Assembly: GCA_036732565.1 (NCBI GenBank)
Contig: DAINCF010000251.1
Location: forward strand, 1 to 10,117
Source: JAIVJN01 sp036732565
Lineage (GTDB): Bacteria; Acidobacteriota; Vicinamibacteria; Vicinamibacterales; UBA2999
Direction of reading: 5' to 3'
DNA: 10,117 bases
Position 1 is the first letter of the stretch. The number at the start of each line of letters is the position of its first letter. A program made the translations under genes and the position numbers. Positions 1 through 6,557 of the stretch are shown here, in pieces. The notes beneath the pieces are model-generated. The model did not search any database. It saw only the letters and a program-made list of their open reading frames with translations, and was not told where the DNA came from.

Positions 1-2818
1 AGGTCCGCAGCGTGCCCACCTGCTTCGTGAGGCTCGCGACCGCGCTCGCGACCGTCGCGGGCGGCGATGCATGCCCCTTCAAAAGCTCCGCGATCTGCTG
101 CATCCGCTCATCGAGCTTCACGACCGCATCCGCGGCAGACCCTGCCGTGCGCTGCATCTCGGTGAGCGCCGTGAGCGTCTGGAGCAACGTCGTACGATCG
201 CTGTCCGACAGCTTCACGAGCGGATCGGGCTGGACCGTCGCGGTCCGCGTCTCCGCGCGTCCGTCGATGGTGACCTGCACTTTGTAGTCGCCTGGGAGGA
301 CGAACGGCCCGAGGGTGGTCAGCACCAACGCGCCCGCGAGTCCGGTTGACGGCGCGCCTGACGGTTCGGTCCGCAGATCCCACGCGACGCGATGGAGCCC
401 TCCGGTCTTCGGCCCTTTGAGCTGGCGAATGAATTTGCCCGACGCGTCGCTGATCGCGATCGCGACATCGGCCTTGGCTTCGTCTTTGAGGTAGTAGTTC
501 ACGAACGAGCCGAGCTGGCGATTCGGTGCGCGGAACGAGCGCCCGCCGATGAACCAGCCGTTCTCGTTGGGGATGTACTGCACCGCCGGCCCGATCTCGA
601 ACACGTGGCTCGGTGCGGCGATGGCCTTCGTGTTCAGCTGCTGCACCGGCGTGATGTCGTCGAGCACCAGGATGCTGCGCCCGTGCGTGCCGAGGATCAG
701 ATCGTTGTCGCGGGGATGGACCACGAGATCGTAGATGGCCACCGTCGGCACGCTCGTCCACCGGTTCCAGCGCGCCCCGCGATCGATCGACACGAAGAGC
801 CCGAACTCCGTGCCGACGTACAGCACGTCCTGGTTCTTCGGATCTTCTTTGATCACGTAGACCGATCCGGCCGGCAGGTTGTTCGCGATCGATCGCCATG
901 TCGCGCCGAAATCGGCGCTGGCGTAGACGAACGGCTTGAAGTCGTCGCTGCGGTGGCCGTCGAAGGTCGCGTAGATCGTTCCGTCCGCGAACGCAGACGG
1001 CGTCAGCCGGCTGACGTAGATCAGCTTGGGCACGCCCGCGATCCCGTTCGAAATGTTCTCCCACGTAGCGCCGGCATCGCGCGTCACATGCACATTGCCA
1101 TCGTCGGTCCCGGCGTAGAGCAGCCCCGCGCGCCGCGGCGACTCGGCCAGCGCCGTGATGTTGCCGAACGACGACATACCGTCGTTGCGGGCCACCGTGA
1201 TCTTGCTGCCGGAGACGCCCATGATGAGGAGCTCGTCGCGATTCAGGCCGTTGGTCAGATCCTTGCTGATAGTCGTCCAGCGATGGCCGCGATCCGTCGA
1301 CTTGAACACGACCTGCGCGCCTGTGTACAACGTCCGCGGATCATGCGGCGACACGATGATCGGCGCGGTCCAGTTCCATCGCAAGGTCGGTTGGTTGGCT
1401 TCCGCCTGCGGCATGATCGATTTGCGCTCACCGGTCTTGCGGTCGTAGCGAGTGATGCGGCCGTTCTGGCAATTGGTGTAGATGGTGTCTGGATCGGTCG
1501 GATCGACGACGGTGAACATGCCGTCGCAGGCCAGCATCTGGTACCAGTGATCGTTGGCGATGCCCTGCCGATCGCGCACCGAGCTCGGCCCGCCCCACGA
1601 CGCGTTGTCCTGCATGCCGCCGTAGATGTGATACGGCTGCTGCAGATCGACGGCGACGTTGTAGAACTGTCCGATCGGATAGTTGTTCAGATGCTCCCAG
1701 GTCTGAGCGCGATCGTGGCTGATCCACGTACCGCCGTCGTTGCCGTCGATCAGATGCCGGGAGTTACGCGGGTTGATCCAGAACGCGTGGTGATCCAGGT
1801 GCACCGCCAGGGCGCCGTCCTCCCGAAACGTCTTGCCGCCATCGTCAGAGATGTGCAGGTTGACGCCGCCGACGTAAATGCGCTGCGGCTCGTTCGGATC
1901 GATGCGGATCTGGCTGAAGTACATCGGCCGCGGGTTCAGGCTGTTCACCTTCGTCCACGTCTCGCCCTTGTCTTCGGAGCGGAAGATTCCACCCTCGCGA
2001 TGCTCGACGATCGCGTAGACGATGTTCGAGTTGCGACGGAAGATGTCGAGGCCGATGCGCCCGATGTCGCCGGTTGGCAGGCCGCCGGAGAGCTTGCGCC
2101 AGGTCCGGCCGCCGTCGACGCTCTTATGCAGGCCCGAGCCAGGGCCACCGCCGTTGAAGCCCCAACCGGTGCGCCGGCGCTGGTAGGTGGCGGCGAACAG
2201 CGTCTTCGGGTTCGCGGGATCCATGATCAGATCGACCGCGCCGGTGTTCTCATTGACGGCCAGCACGTGCTGCCACGTCACGCCGCCGTCCGTGGTCTTG
2301 AAGACGCCGCGCTCTTTGTTTGCGCCCCACAGCCGTCCGAGCGCCGCGACGTAGACGATGTCGGTGTCCTGCGGATCGACCACGATACGGCCGATGTGAT
2401 TCGAGTCGCGCAGCCCCATGTGCTTCCAGGTCTTGCCGCCGTCGCTCGATTTGTAGAGACCGTCGCCCCACGACGAGCTCTGGCGATTGTTGGCCTCGCC
2501 CGTGCCGACCCACACGACGTTGGGGTCGGTCGGGTTGATGGCGACGTCGCCGATGGACACGGTGCTCTGAGAATCGAAGACGTTCTCCCAGGTCGTGCCC
2601 CCGTTGATGGTCTTGAGCAGACCGCCCGAGGCCGAGGCGGCGTAGAAGATCGAAGGATCCTCTTCGTAGACGGCGAAGTCCACGGTGCGGCCGCTCATCA
2701 CGGCGGGGCCGACCGCGCGTGGCTTGATCCCTTCGAAGACCGAGTCGGGGACCTGCGCCGCGGCCAGGCTGGCCGTGCACAGGTTCAGAATGAGAATCGC
2801 AACACGTCGCGCGAGCAT
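1..2818 (-). CDS. Secreted Asp-box (BNR/sortilin-like) beta-propeller protein, C-terminus cut by window edge
   Basis: An open frame of 939 codons runs from ATG at 2818 off the left edge without a stop. Residues 1-21 look like a signal peptide (MLARR, hydrophobic core, cleavage near AAA|Q). The body is a repeat propeller with about ten Asp-box motifs of form S-x-D-x-G-x-T-W, for example SSDGGKTW at 124-131, SVDGGRTW at 233-240, SEDKGETW at 281-288, TRDAGATW at 579-586 and SIDRGARW at 677-684. Most are followed by IxxDPxxPxxxYVG-type strands. Residues about 770-860 look like an Ig-like/FlgD-type beta domain ending in the linker PGDYKVQVTIDG, followed by a helical tail. Proteins of this architecture are usually annotated as glycosyl hydrolase, sialidase-like or VPS10-domain protein, commonly about 1,000 residues, and their substrate is generally unknown. 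I see no catalytic site to name. An in-frame GTG lies 9 nt upstream of the chosen ATG and neither start has a strong ribosome binding site. Confidence 0.9.
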   Translation of the reverse strand, partial: MLARRVAILILNLCTASLAAAQVPDSVFEGIKPRAVGPAVMSGRTVDFAVYEEDPSIFYAASASGGLLKTINGGTTWENVFDSQSTVSIGDVAINPTDPNVVWVGTGEANNRQSSSWGDGLYKSSDGGKTWKHMGLRDSNHIGRIVVDPQDTDIVYVAALGRLWGANKERGVFKTTDGGVTWQHVLAVNENTGAVDLIMDPANPKTLFAATYQRRRTGWGFNGGGPGSGLHKSVDGGRTWRKLSGGLPTGDIGRIGLDIFRRNSNIVYAIVEHREGGIFRSEDKGETWTKVNSLNPRPMYFSQIRIDPNEPQRIYVGGVNLHISDDGGKTFREDGALAVHLDHHAFWINPRNSRHLIDGNDGGTWISHDRAQTWEHLNNYPIGQFYNVAVDLQQPYHIYGGMQDNASWGGPSSVRDRQGIANDHWYQMLACDGMFTVVDPTDPDTIYTNCQNGRITRYDRKTGERKSIMPQAEANQPTLRWNWTAPIIVSPHDPRTLYTGAQVVFKSTDRGHRWTTISKDLTNGLNRDELLIMGVSGSKITVARNDGMSSFGNITALAESPRRAGLLYAGTDDGNVHVTRDAGATWENISNGIAGVPKLIYVSRLTPSAFADGTIYATFDGHRSDDFKPFVYASADFGATWRSIANNLPAGSVYVIKEDPKNQDVLYVGTEFGLFVSIDRGARWNRWTSVPTVAIYDLVVHPRDNDLILGTHGRSILVLDDITPVQQLNTKAIAAPSHVFEIGPAVQYIPNENGWFIGGRSFRAPNRQLGSFVNYYLKDEAKADVAIAISDASGKFIRQLKGPKTGGLHRVAWDLRTEPSGAPSTGLAGALVLTTLGPFVLPGDYKVQVTIDGRAETRTATVQPDPLVKLSDSDRTTLLQTLTALTEMQRTAGSAADAVVKLDERMQQIAELLKGHASPPATVASAVASLTKQVGTLRT

Positions 2819-2842
2819 GCGGTGCACTTTACACCGACTCGG

Positions 2843-2948
2843 GCAGGCCTGAAGGCCGGCGACCTCAGGCAGGCCTAAGGCCTGCGCTACGTACGGTATG
2901 GCGATCGCCTTGGTCCTTCCGTACGTAGCGCAGGCCTTTAGGCCTGCC
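2843..2948. repeat. Long inverted-repeat element with three internal GCAGGCCT palindromes
   Basis: The gap between the aminotransferase stop and the propeller start is filled by a large dyad. The left arm (2868-2896) and right arm (2919-2948) are reverse complements over 29/30 bases, with a single extra base in the right arm. The 22-nt spacer holds the palindrome GGCGATCGCC (2900-2909). Each arm also contains its own smaller palindrome built from GCAGGCCT and AGGCCTGC, at 2869-2885 and 2930-2947. A third, degenerate copy lies at 2843-2860. The right arm ends 10 nt beyond the aminotransferase stop codon, so its transcript could fold at that 3' end. There is no T-tract to make it a classical intrinsic terminator. 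It resembles a REP/MITE-type intergenic element. Confidence 0.85.
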
Positions 2949-2957
2949 ATCAAGATG

Positions 2958-4247
2958 TTAGACCCCGGTCTTGAGGTATTTCGTCAGCGCGCCGAGGAGG
3001 CGATCGATCTCTTCGGGTGAGTTGTAGAAATGCGGCGAGACGCGGATGCCGCCGCGATCTTGACCGCCGCGGGTCGTCACCGCGATGCGATCCTTCTCGT
3101 ACATCACCGCGGCCAGCTTACGCGCGTCGAGCGTGCCTGGCAGGAACGAGACGACAGCCGCCGATCGGTCGGGCTGAGGGCTCGTCCACAGCTTGACCTC
3201 GGGCATCTTGGCGAGGCCGGCCATGAACTGCTGCGACAACGCGCGCGACCGCTGCTCGATGGCGGCCCGTCCCACCTTCGTCTGGAACGTCAGCGCCTCG
3301 TCGAATGCGATCATCGTGGCCTCGTCGCGCTGGCCGAACGCTTCGAACGTCTTCGAGATGCCCACCGCGCCTGGATAGGCGCTGTAGATCGATGGCCAGA
3401 TGCGATCGTGCACGCGCGTGTTGATGAACAACACGCCGCACTCGCGCGCGCCGCAGGGCCACTTGTGGGCGCTGCCGGAATAGAAGTCCGGTTGCATGAC
3501 GCTCAGGTCGACGTCGAACAAGCCGACCGACTGCGCGCCATCGACCAGGGAGAGCACGTTCCGCTCTCGCGCCAGGCGACAGAGCTCCGTGGCGGGGAAG
3601 AGGTCGCCCACCGAGCTGGTGAGGTGCGTGAACGCGATAACCTTCGTCCGCGGGGTGATCGCCTTGGTGAACGCGTCGATGTAGTACTCGGCGCCGGGAT
3701 GCGGGTTCTTCTGGGCGATGACGTTGACCGTGAACCCGAAACGCTTCGCTTTCTCCGTCCAGGCGGTGTGGTTGCTCGGATGGTTGTCGGCGAAGATCAC
3801 GATCTCATCGCCGGCCTTGAGATCGAGACCGCTGGAGACGAGGTTGTTGGCCTCGCTGGTGTTGCGAGTCAGGACGATCTCCTCGGGCGTCACGCGAAGG
3901 AATTGCGCGACGTTTCTTCGTGTCTTCTCCTTCGCCTCACCCAGCTTCGCGCGGTTCTGCGGAGAGGGATCGCGGTCGACGCTCTCGGTCTCTCGCGTCA
4001 ACGCCTGGAGCACCGTCGATGAAGCGGGGCAGAGGTTCGCGGCGTTGAGCACGCCGAGGTCCGCCGGCATGACGAACTGCGCCCGGACCGCCTTCCAGTA
4101 GGCCTCGCCCAGGGCCGGTCCATCGGGAGGCAACGGTCGCGCGGCCGCGGCCTTCGCCGCCGCCCAGACCGGATCGCTGAACAGCGCCGCGGAGCTTCCG
4201 AACGCGAACAAACGAGTGAAGTCGCGACGAGAGACAGTGCCAGCCAT
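2958..4247 (-). CDS. Tat-exported class V aminotransferase (isopenicillin-N epimerase/CefD-like fold)
   Basis: A 429-residue PLP-dependent enzyme of the class V aminotransferase / cysteine desulfurase superfamily. The N-terminus (MAGTVSRRDFTRLF) has a twin-arginine motif at R7-R8, followed by a hydrophobic stretch and an Ala-rich segment near 28-36, so export of the folded holoenzyme is likely. PLP-fold landmarks are TRNTSEANN (127-135, phosphate-binding region), DGAQS (235-239, with Asp236 pairing to the pyridine nitrogen), AHKWPCG (260-266, Lys262 as Schiff-base lysine) and the C-terminal RVSPHFYN (402-409, substrate carboxylate arginine). The catalytic cysteine loop of SufS-type desulfurases is absent, arguing for an aminotransferase, epimerase or lyase reaction; the substrate cannot be told. 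The start at 4247 is chosen because AGGAGG lies 6 nt upstream; the frame stays open 33 codons further upstream into repeat DNA, with no comparable signal. It stands alone between two repeat elements. Confidence 0.9.
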   Translation of the reverse strand: MAGTVSRRDFTRLFAFGSSAALFSDPVWAAAKAAAARPLPPDGPALGEAYWKAVRAQFVMPADLGVLNAANLCPASSTVLQALTRETESVDRDPSPQNRAKLGEAKEKTRRNVAQFLRVTPEEIVLTRNTSEANNLVSSGLDLKAGDEIVIFADNHPSNHTAWTEKAKRFGFTVNVIAQKNPHPGAEYYIDAFTKAITPRTKVIAFTHLTSSVGDLFPATELCRLARERNVLSLVDGAQSVGLFDVDLSVMQPDFYSGSAHKWPCGARECGVLFINTRVHDRIWPSIYSAYPGAVGISKTFEAFGQRDEATMIAFDEALTFQTKVGRAAIEQRSRALSQQFMAGLAKMPEVKLWTSPQPDRSAAVVSFLPGTLDARKLAAVMYEKDRIAVTTRGGQDRGGIRVSPHFYNSPEEIDRLLGALTKYLKTGV

Positions 4248-4260
4248 GCGCGTCCTCCTG
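4248..4260 (-). promoter_or_regulatory. Strong Shine-Dalgarno site deciding the aminotransferase start
   Basis: On the minus strand AGGAGG is followed by the 6-nt spacer ACGCGC and then ATG at 4247. This is the clearest ribosome binding site in the window. It supports a start that places the twin-arginine motif at residues 7-8. Confidence 0.8.
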
Positions 4261-4295
4261 GGGGCGAATGATACAGGCAGCGCCCAGCGACGTCC

Positions 4296-4440
4296 AGCCA
4301 CCAAGGCACGAAGAGCACGAAGAGAATTGGGCCACCAAGGCACCAAGACACCAAGAGACCAAGACGCAAAGGCAATCAGACCTTCAACAACTGAATAGCC
4401 TTGGTGCCTTTGTGGCTAACGCCTTCGTGCCTTCGCGGCT
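4296..4440. repeat. Nested inverted repeats with tandem ACCAAGRN octamers
   Basis: This intergenic block has two nested inverted pairs. The outer arms are 4296-4315 and 4421-4440 (16 of 20 matching). The inner arms are 4331-4349 and 4398-4416 (17 of 19 matching, core GGCACCAAG). Between and inside them runs a low-complexity tract of ACCAAGGC/ACCAAGAC/ACCAAGAG, with four perfect-register octamers at 4334-4365. The right outer arm reaches the stop codon of the membrane-protein gene (4439-4441), so the element may have supplied the end of that gene. A transcript from this side could form a long hairpin, but no T-run follows. Function is unknown; it looks like an intergenic repeat element. Confidence 0.75.
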
Positions 4441-5986
4441 ACCGTGAAATAGCCAAGTTGTAGATGCGAAACCGACCAAACAACGCGACTTCGGGCAGAT
4501 CCAACTGGCTGACCGTAACGAGGTAGTCGAGATCGTACTTCGTGGCCAGCACGCGGGCGTGGTCGGCGGTCAGCATCGAAAAGTCTCCGAGATCCGCCAA
4601 CCGTGCGATCACGCGGCGGGCGGCGTCGCGGTTGTACAGCGCCATCGCCGTGTCTTTGACGTCCTCGAGATACACGTCGCGGCCGATGAAGCGCACCGGG
4701 TATCCGTAGAGGAACGCATGACCCGGATCCGCGAGGATGTGGGCGTCGACGGGAGTTTCGGTCTGGATCCACCGCATGGCGTTCGACCAGTCCGACTGTG
4801 GGAGCGAGTAGCGGAACAGCGCCGGCTCCCGCTCGACGAAGGTGACATAGCACCCGCGCACGATGGCCAGCACTACGAGCGTTGCTGTAACCATGGGAGC
4901 CAGGTAACGCCGTAGGGGCGGTTCGCGAACCGCCCCTACACTTGCCGTCGGTCTGTCGATCAGCCACCAGAGCAGCGGCACGAGCGCGAGCAACTCGAGC
5001 AGCCAGAACACGCGCGAGATCTGAAGCTGCACGGCGAGCGCGACACCGATCTGCACGAGCGGCAGCGTCAGCAAGAACAGCGCGAGCACGACGAGAGCGC
5101 CCGCGAGCAGGCCCTTCTCGCCCGCCTTCGCGAGGACGCTTCGGCGAGGCAGGCCGGCACGCTGTCGCGCCGCCAGGCCGAAGATCGCGACCGCTGCGGT
5201 GCCGAGGTTGATGATCCACGCGCTCCACGGCCAGACCTCGAGAGGAAAGAGGTAGTCCTTGCTCGAGAGCAGCTGCCGCCACGCCGCGTCCATCGGCGCC
5301 AGCGCGTCCCGCCAAGGACCGAGCGTTACGAGCCACACGAAGGCCAGCCCACCAGCGCCTCCGCCGACTGCCAACCACCGACGTGCGTCCGGCATCGTCA
5401 CCCATCCGGCCGTGCCGATCAGGAGCACGAAGAACGCGGCGGTCGTCGGGTGCAGCAGACCCGCGACGGCCACGAGCGCCAGCGCCAGCCAAAGCCGGCC
5501 TCGAAGATAGAGGGTGACGCCCGCGACGCCAGCGGCAAAGACGAGGACGCGCGGATGAAAATAGCCCTCGACCGTGTTGACGCCGGTCTTCGCGATCCGG
5601 TGCTTCAACGTGTAGATGGCCAGCAGGGCCATCACTGCAGCCGGCGTCGAGAAGACGGTTCGCCCGAAGGCCATCAGCGAGGCCGCGAGTGTCACCAGCG
5701 TCAGCAGGTACCCGCCGAGAAACCACGTTTCGATCGAGCCGCCGAGCCGTTGCATGCCGCCGGCTACGATCTCGTCGATGAAGAAATATCGCGCCTGTGG
5801 GTCGATGAGCGCACGATCGCGCGGGAAGAGCTCGGGATGCAGTGTCTCGAGGATCGCTGGGATGTAGAAGGCCTGGTCCGCGGCGCCGTAGCGATAGCCA
5901 CCGGAGTTGAGCGTCGCGACGACGACGAACAGTGCGGTGACGGCCAGGCCAGCGACCGGGCCCTGCGCAAAGCTGCGACTCGTCAC
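4439..5986 (-). CDS. Polytopic membrane protein, possibly GT-C glycosyltransferase-like
   Basis: A 515-residue protein with about ten to eleven predicted membrane segments (roughly 10-26, 88-107, 115-130, 147-161, 165-196, 206-222, 254-273, 292-311, 325-343, 362-377) and a soluble C-terminal domain (about 390-515). A loop after the first segment carries ADQAFYIPAI and FPRDRALIDPQARY, and HP at 179-180 sits in a membrane segment. An acidic first loop plus a polar C-terminal domain is the layout of GT-C lipid-linked sugar transferases, but I cannot assign a family or donor. The GTG start at 5986 overlaps the stop of the upstream DinB gene as GTGA, implying translational coupling; the frame continues 57 codons upstream, but that part reads as DinB in another frame. 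Residues 350-359 (VGAVREPPLR) are encoded by a 28-bp palindrome that also occurs elsewhere in the window. Confidence 0.85.
   Translation of the reverse strand: MTSRSFAQGPVAGLAVTALFVVVATLNSGGYRYGAADQAFYIPAILETLHPELFPRDRALIDPQARYFFIDEIVAGGMQRLGGSIETWFLGGYLLTLVTLAASLMAFGRTVFSTPAAVMALLAIYTLKHRIAKTGVNTVEGYFHPRVLVFAAGVAGVTLYLRGRLWLALALVAVAGLLHPTTAAFFVLLIGTAGWVTMPDARRWLAVGGGAGGLAFVWLVTLGPWRDALAPMDAAWRQLLSSKDYLFPLEVWPWSAWIINLGTAAVAIFGLAARQRAGLPRRSVLAKAGEKGLLAGALVVLALFLLTLPLVQIGVALAVQLQISRVFWLLELLALVPLLWWLIDRPTASVGAVREPPLRRYLAPMVTATLVVLAIVRGCYVTFVEREPALFRYSLPQSDWSNAMRWIQTETPVDAHILADPGHAFLYGYPVRFIGRDVYLEDVKDTAMALYNRDAARRVIARLADLGDFSMLTADHARVLATKYDLDYLVTVSQLDLPEVALFGRFRIYNLAISR
4912..4939. repeat. 28-bp perfect palindrome, copy 1, inside a gene
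   Basis: Half-site GTAGGGGCGGTTCG is followed directly by its exact reverse complement. The sequence is identical to the copy at 6505-6532. It is read in frame as ten residues of the membrane protein, in the short loop between its last two membrane segments. The flanks show no obvious target duplication. Confidence 0.95.
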
Positions 5987-6495
5987 ACGGACTCGTCGCC
6001 GCTGGGACCGTACATCGAAGGCAGGGACAGGTTCTGCAGTCGCAGGTAGACGCTCAGCTGGCCGCGGTGGTGGATGATGTGATTCATCACGAAGCCGCGG
6101 AGCGCCGTGGCCTTCGGCATCGTGAACAGGTCTTTGCCCTGGATCCTGAGCGTCCACGGCGCCATCAGCTCGGCGTCCGTGCGGCCGGCGAGCGCCGCCC
6201 GGCCGCTCGTCACGTTGCGATCGAAGAGGGCGAGCACCTCATCGCGCGTGCGCGGCGTGGCGTGTTCGACCGGAGTCTTGTCGTTGACGGCGTCGGTCTT
6301 GTCCTTGGTGATGGTCTCGACGATCCAGCCAGGCATCTCCGCGAGGTGCTCGGCCAGACGTCCAAGGAGCATGCAGCGTTCGTGCGGCTTCCAGTCGAAT
6401 TGTCCGTCCGGTACGCGCTCGAGCAGCCGCCGCGTCACGCTCATCTCGCGATCGAATTCCGGCAGCAACGCCTCCGCGATGCCCATGGAGGGCAT
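5983..6495 (-). CDS. DinB/YfiT-type metal-binding four-helix protein
   Basis: A 170-residue protein of the DinB-like superfamily, which are small four-helix bundles with a three-histidine metal site; members include thiol-S-transferases and damage-induced proteins, and most have no known substrate. The expected pattern is present: His50 in RLAEHLAEMPGW, then His139 and His143 in MNHIIHHRGQLSVYLRL, the family's most conserved stretch. Length is typical. The start ATG at 6495 begins MPSMGIAEALLPEF; Met4 is an alternative. Neither has a visible Shine-Dalgarno sequence, and a 28-bp palindrome ends 9 nt upstream of the ATG, where a hairpin could hinder ribosome loading. The 3' end overlaps the membrane-protein start by 4 nt, so the two are probably translated together although their functions are not obviously linked. 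Confidence 0.9.
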   Translation of the reverse strand: MPSMGIAEALLPEFDREMSVTRRLLERVPDGQFDWKPHERCMLLGRLAEHLAEMPGWIVETITKDKTDAVNDKTPVEHATPRTRDEVLALFDRNVTSGRAALAGRTDAELMAPWTLRIQGKDLFTMPKATALRGFVMNHIIHHRGQLSVYLRLQNLSLPSMYGPSGDESV

Positions 6496-6504
6496 AGTAG
6501 CAGC

Positions 6505-6532
6505 GTAGGGGCGGTTCGCGAACCGCCCCTAC
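6505..6532. repeat. 28-bp perfect palindrome, copy 2, just upstream of the DinB gene
   Basis: Identical to copy 1 (half-site GTAGGGGCGGTTCG plus its reverse complement). It occupies much of the 62-nt gap between the DUF4097 stop and the DinB start. As RNA it would form a 12-13 bp hairpin ending 9 nt before the DinB start codon. It may attenuate read-through from the upstream set or limit DinB translation; no T-tract follows it. Confidence 0.95.
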
Positions 6533-6557
6533 CACACACGATGGATGACGGACACGC

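Noticed and set aside
392..2878. An 828-codon open frame on the plus strand opposite the propeller gene
   Set aside because: Its translation is Arg/Val/Asp-rich low-complexity sequence with no domain, while the opposite strand encodes clear repeats and a signal peptide. It is a shadow of high-GC codon use.
2868..2948. Intrinsic terminator for the aminotransferase transcript
   Set aside because: The dyad is strong but no T-tract follows on the minus strand, so only a repeat call is supported.
3030..4022. A 330-codon plus-strand frame opposite the aminotransferase
   Set aside because: The minus strand carries intact PLP motifs throughout; the plus frame has no recognisable features.
4334..4365. 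Tandem octamers considered as a CRISPR array or iterons
   Set aside because: Units are only 8 bp with no spacers, and no cas or replication initiator gene is nearby.
5987..6157. A 57-codon N-terminal extension of the membrane protein
   Set aside because: It is the DinB gene read in another frame; GTG at 5986 gives a standard 4-nt coupled overlap.
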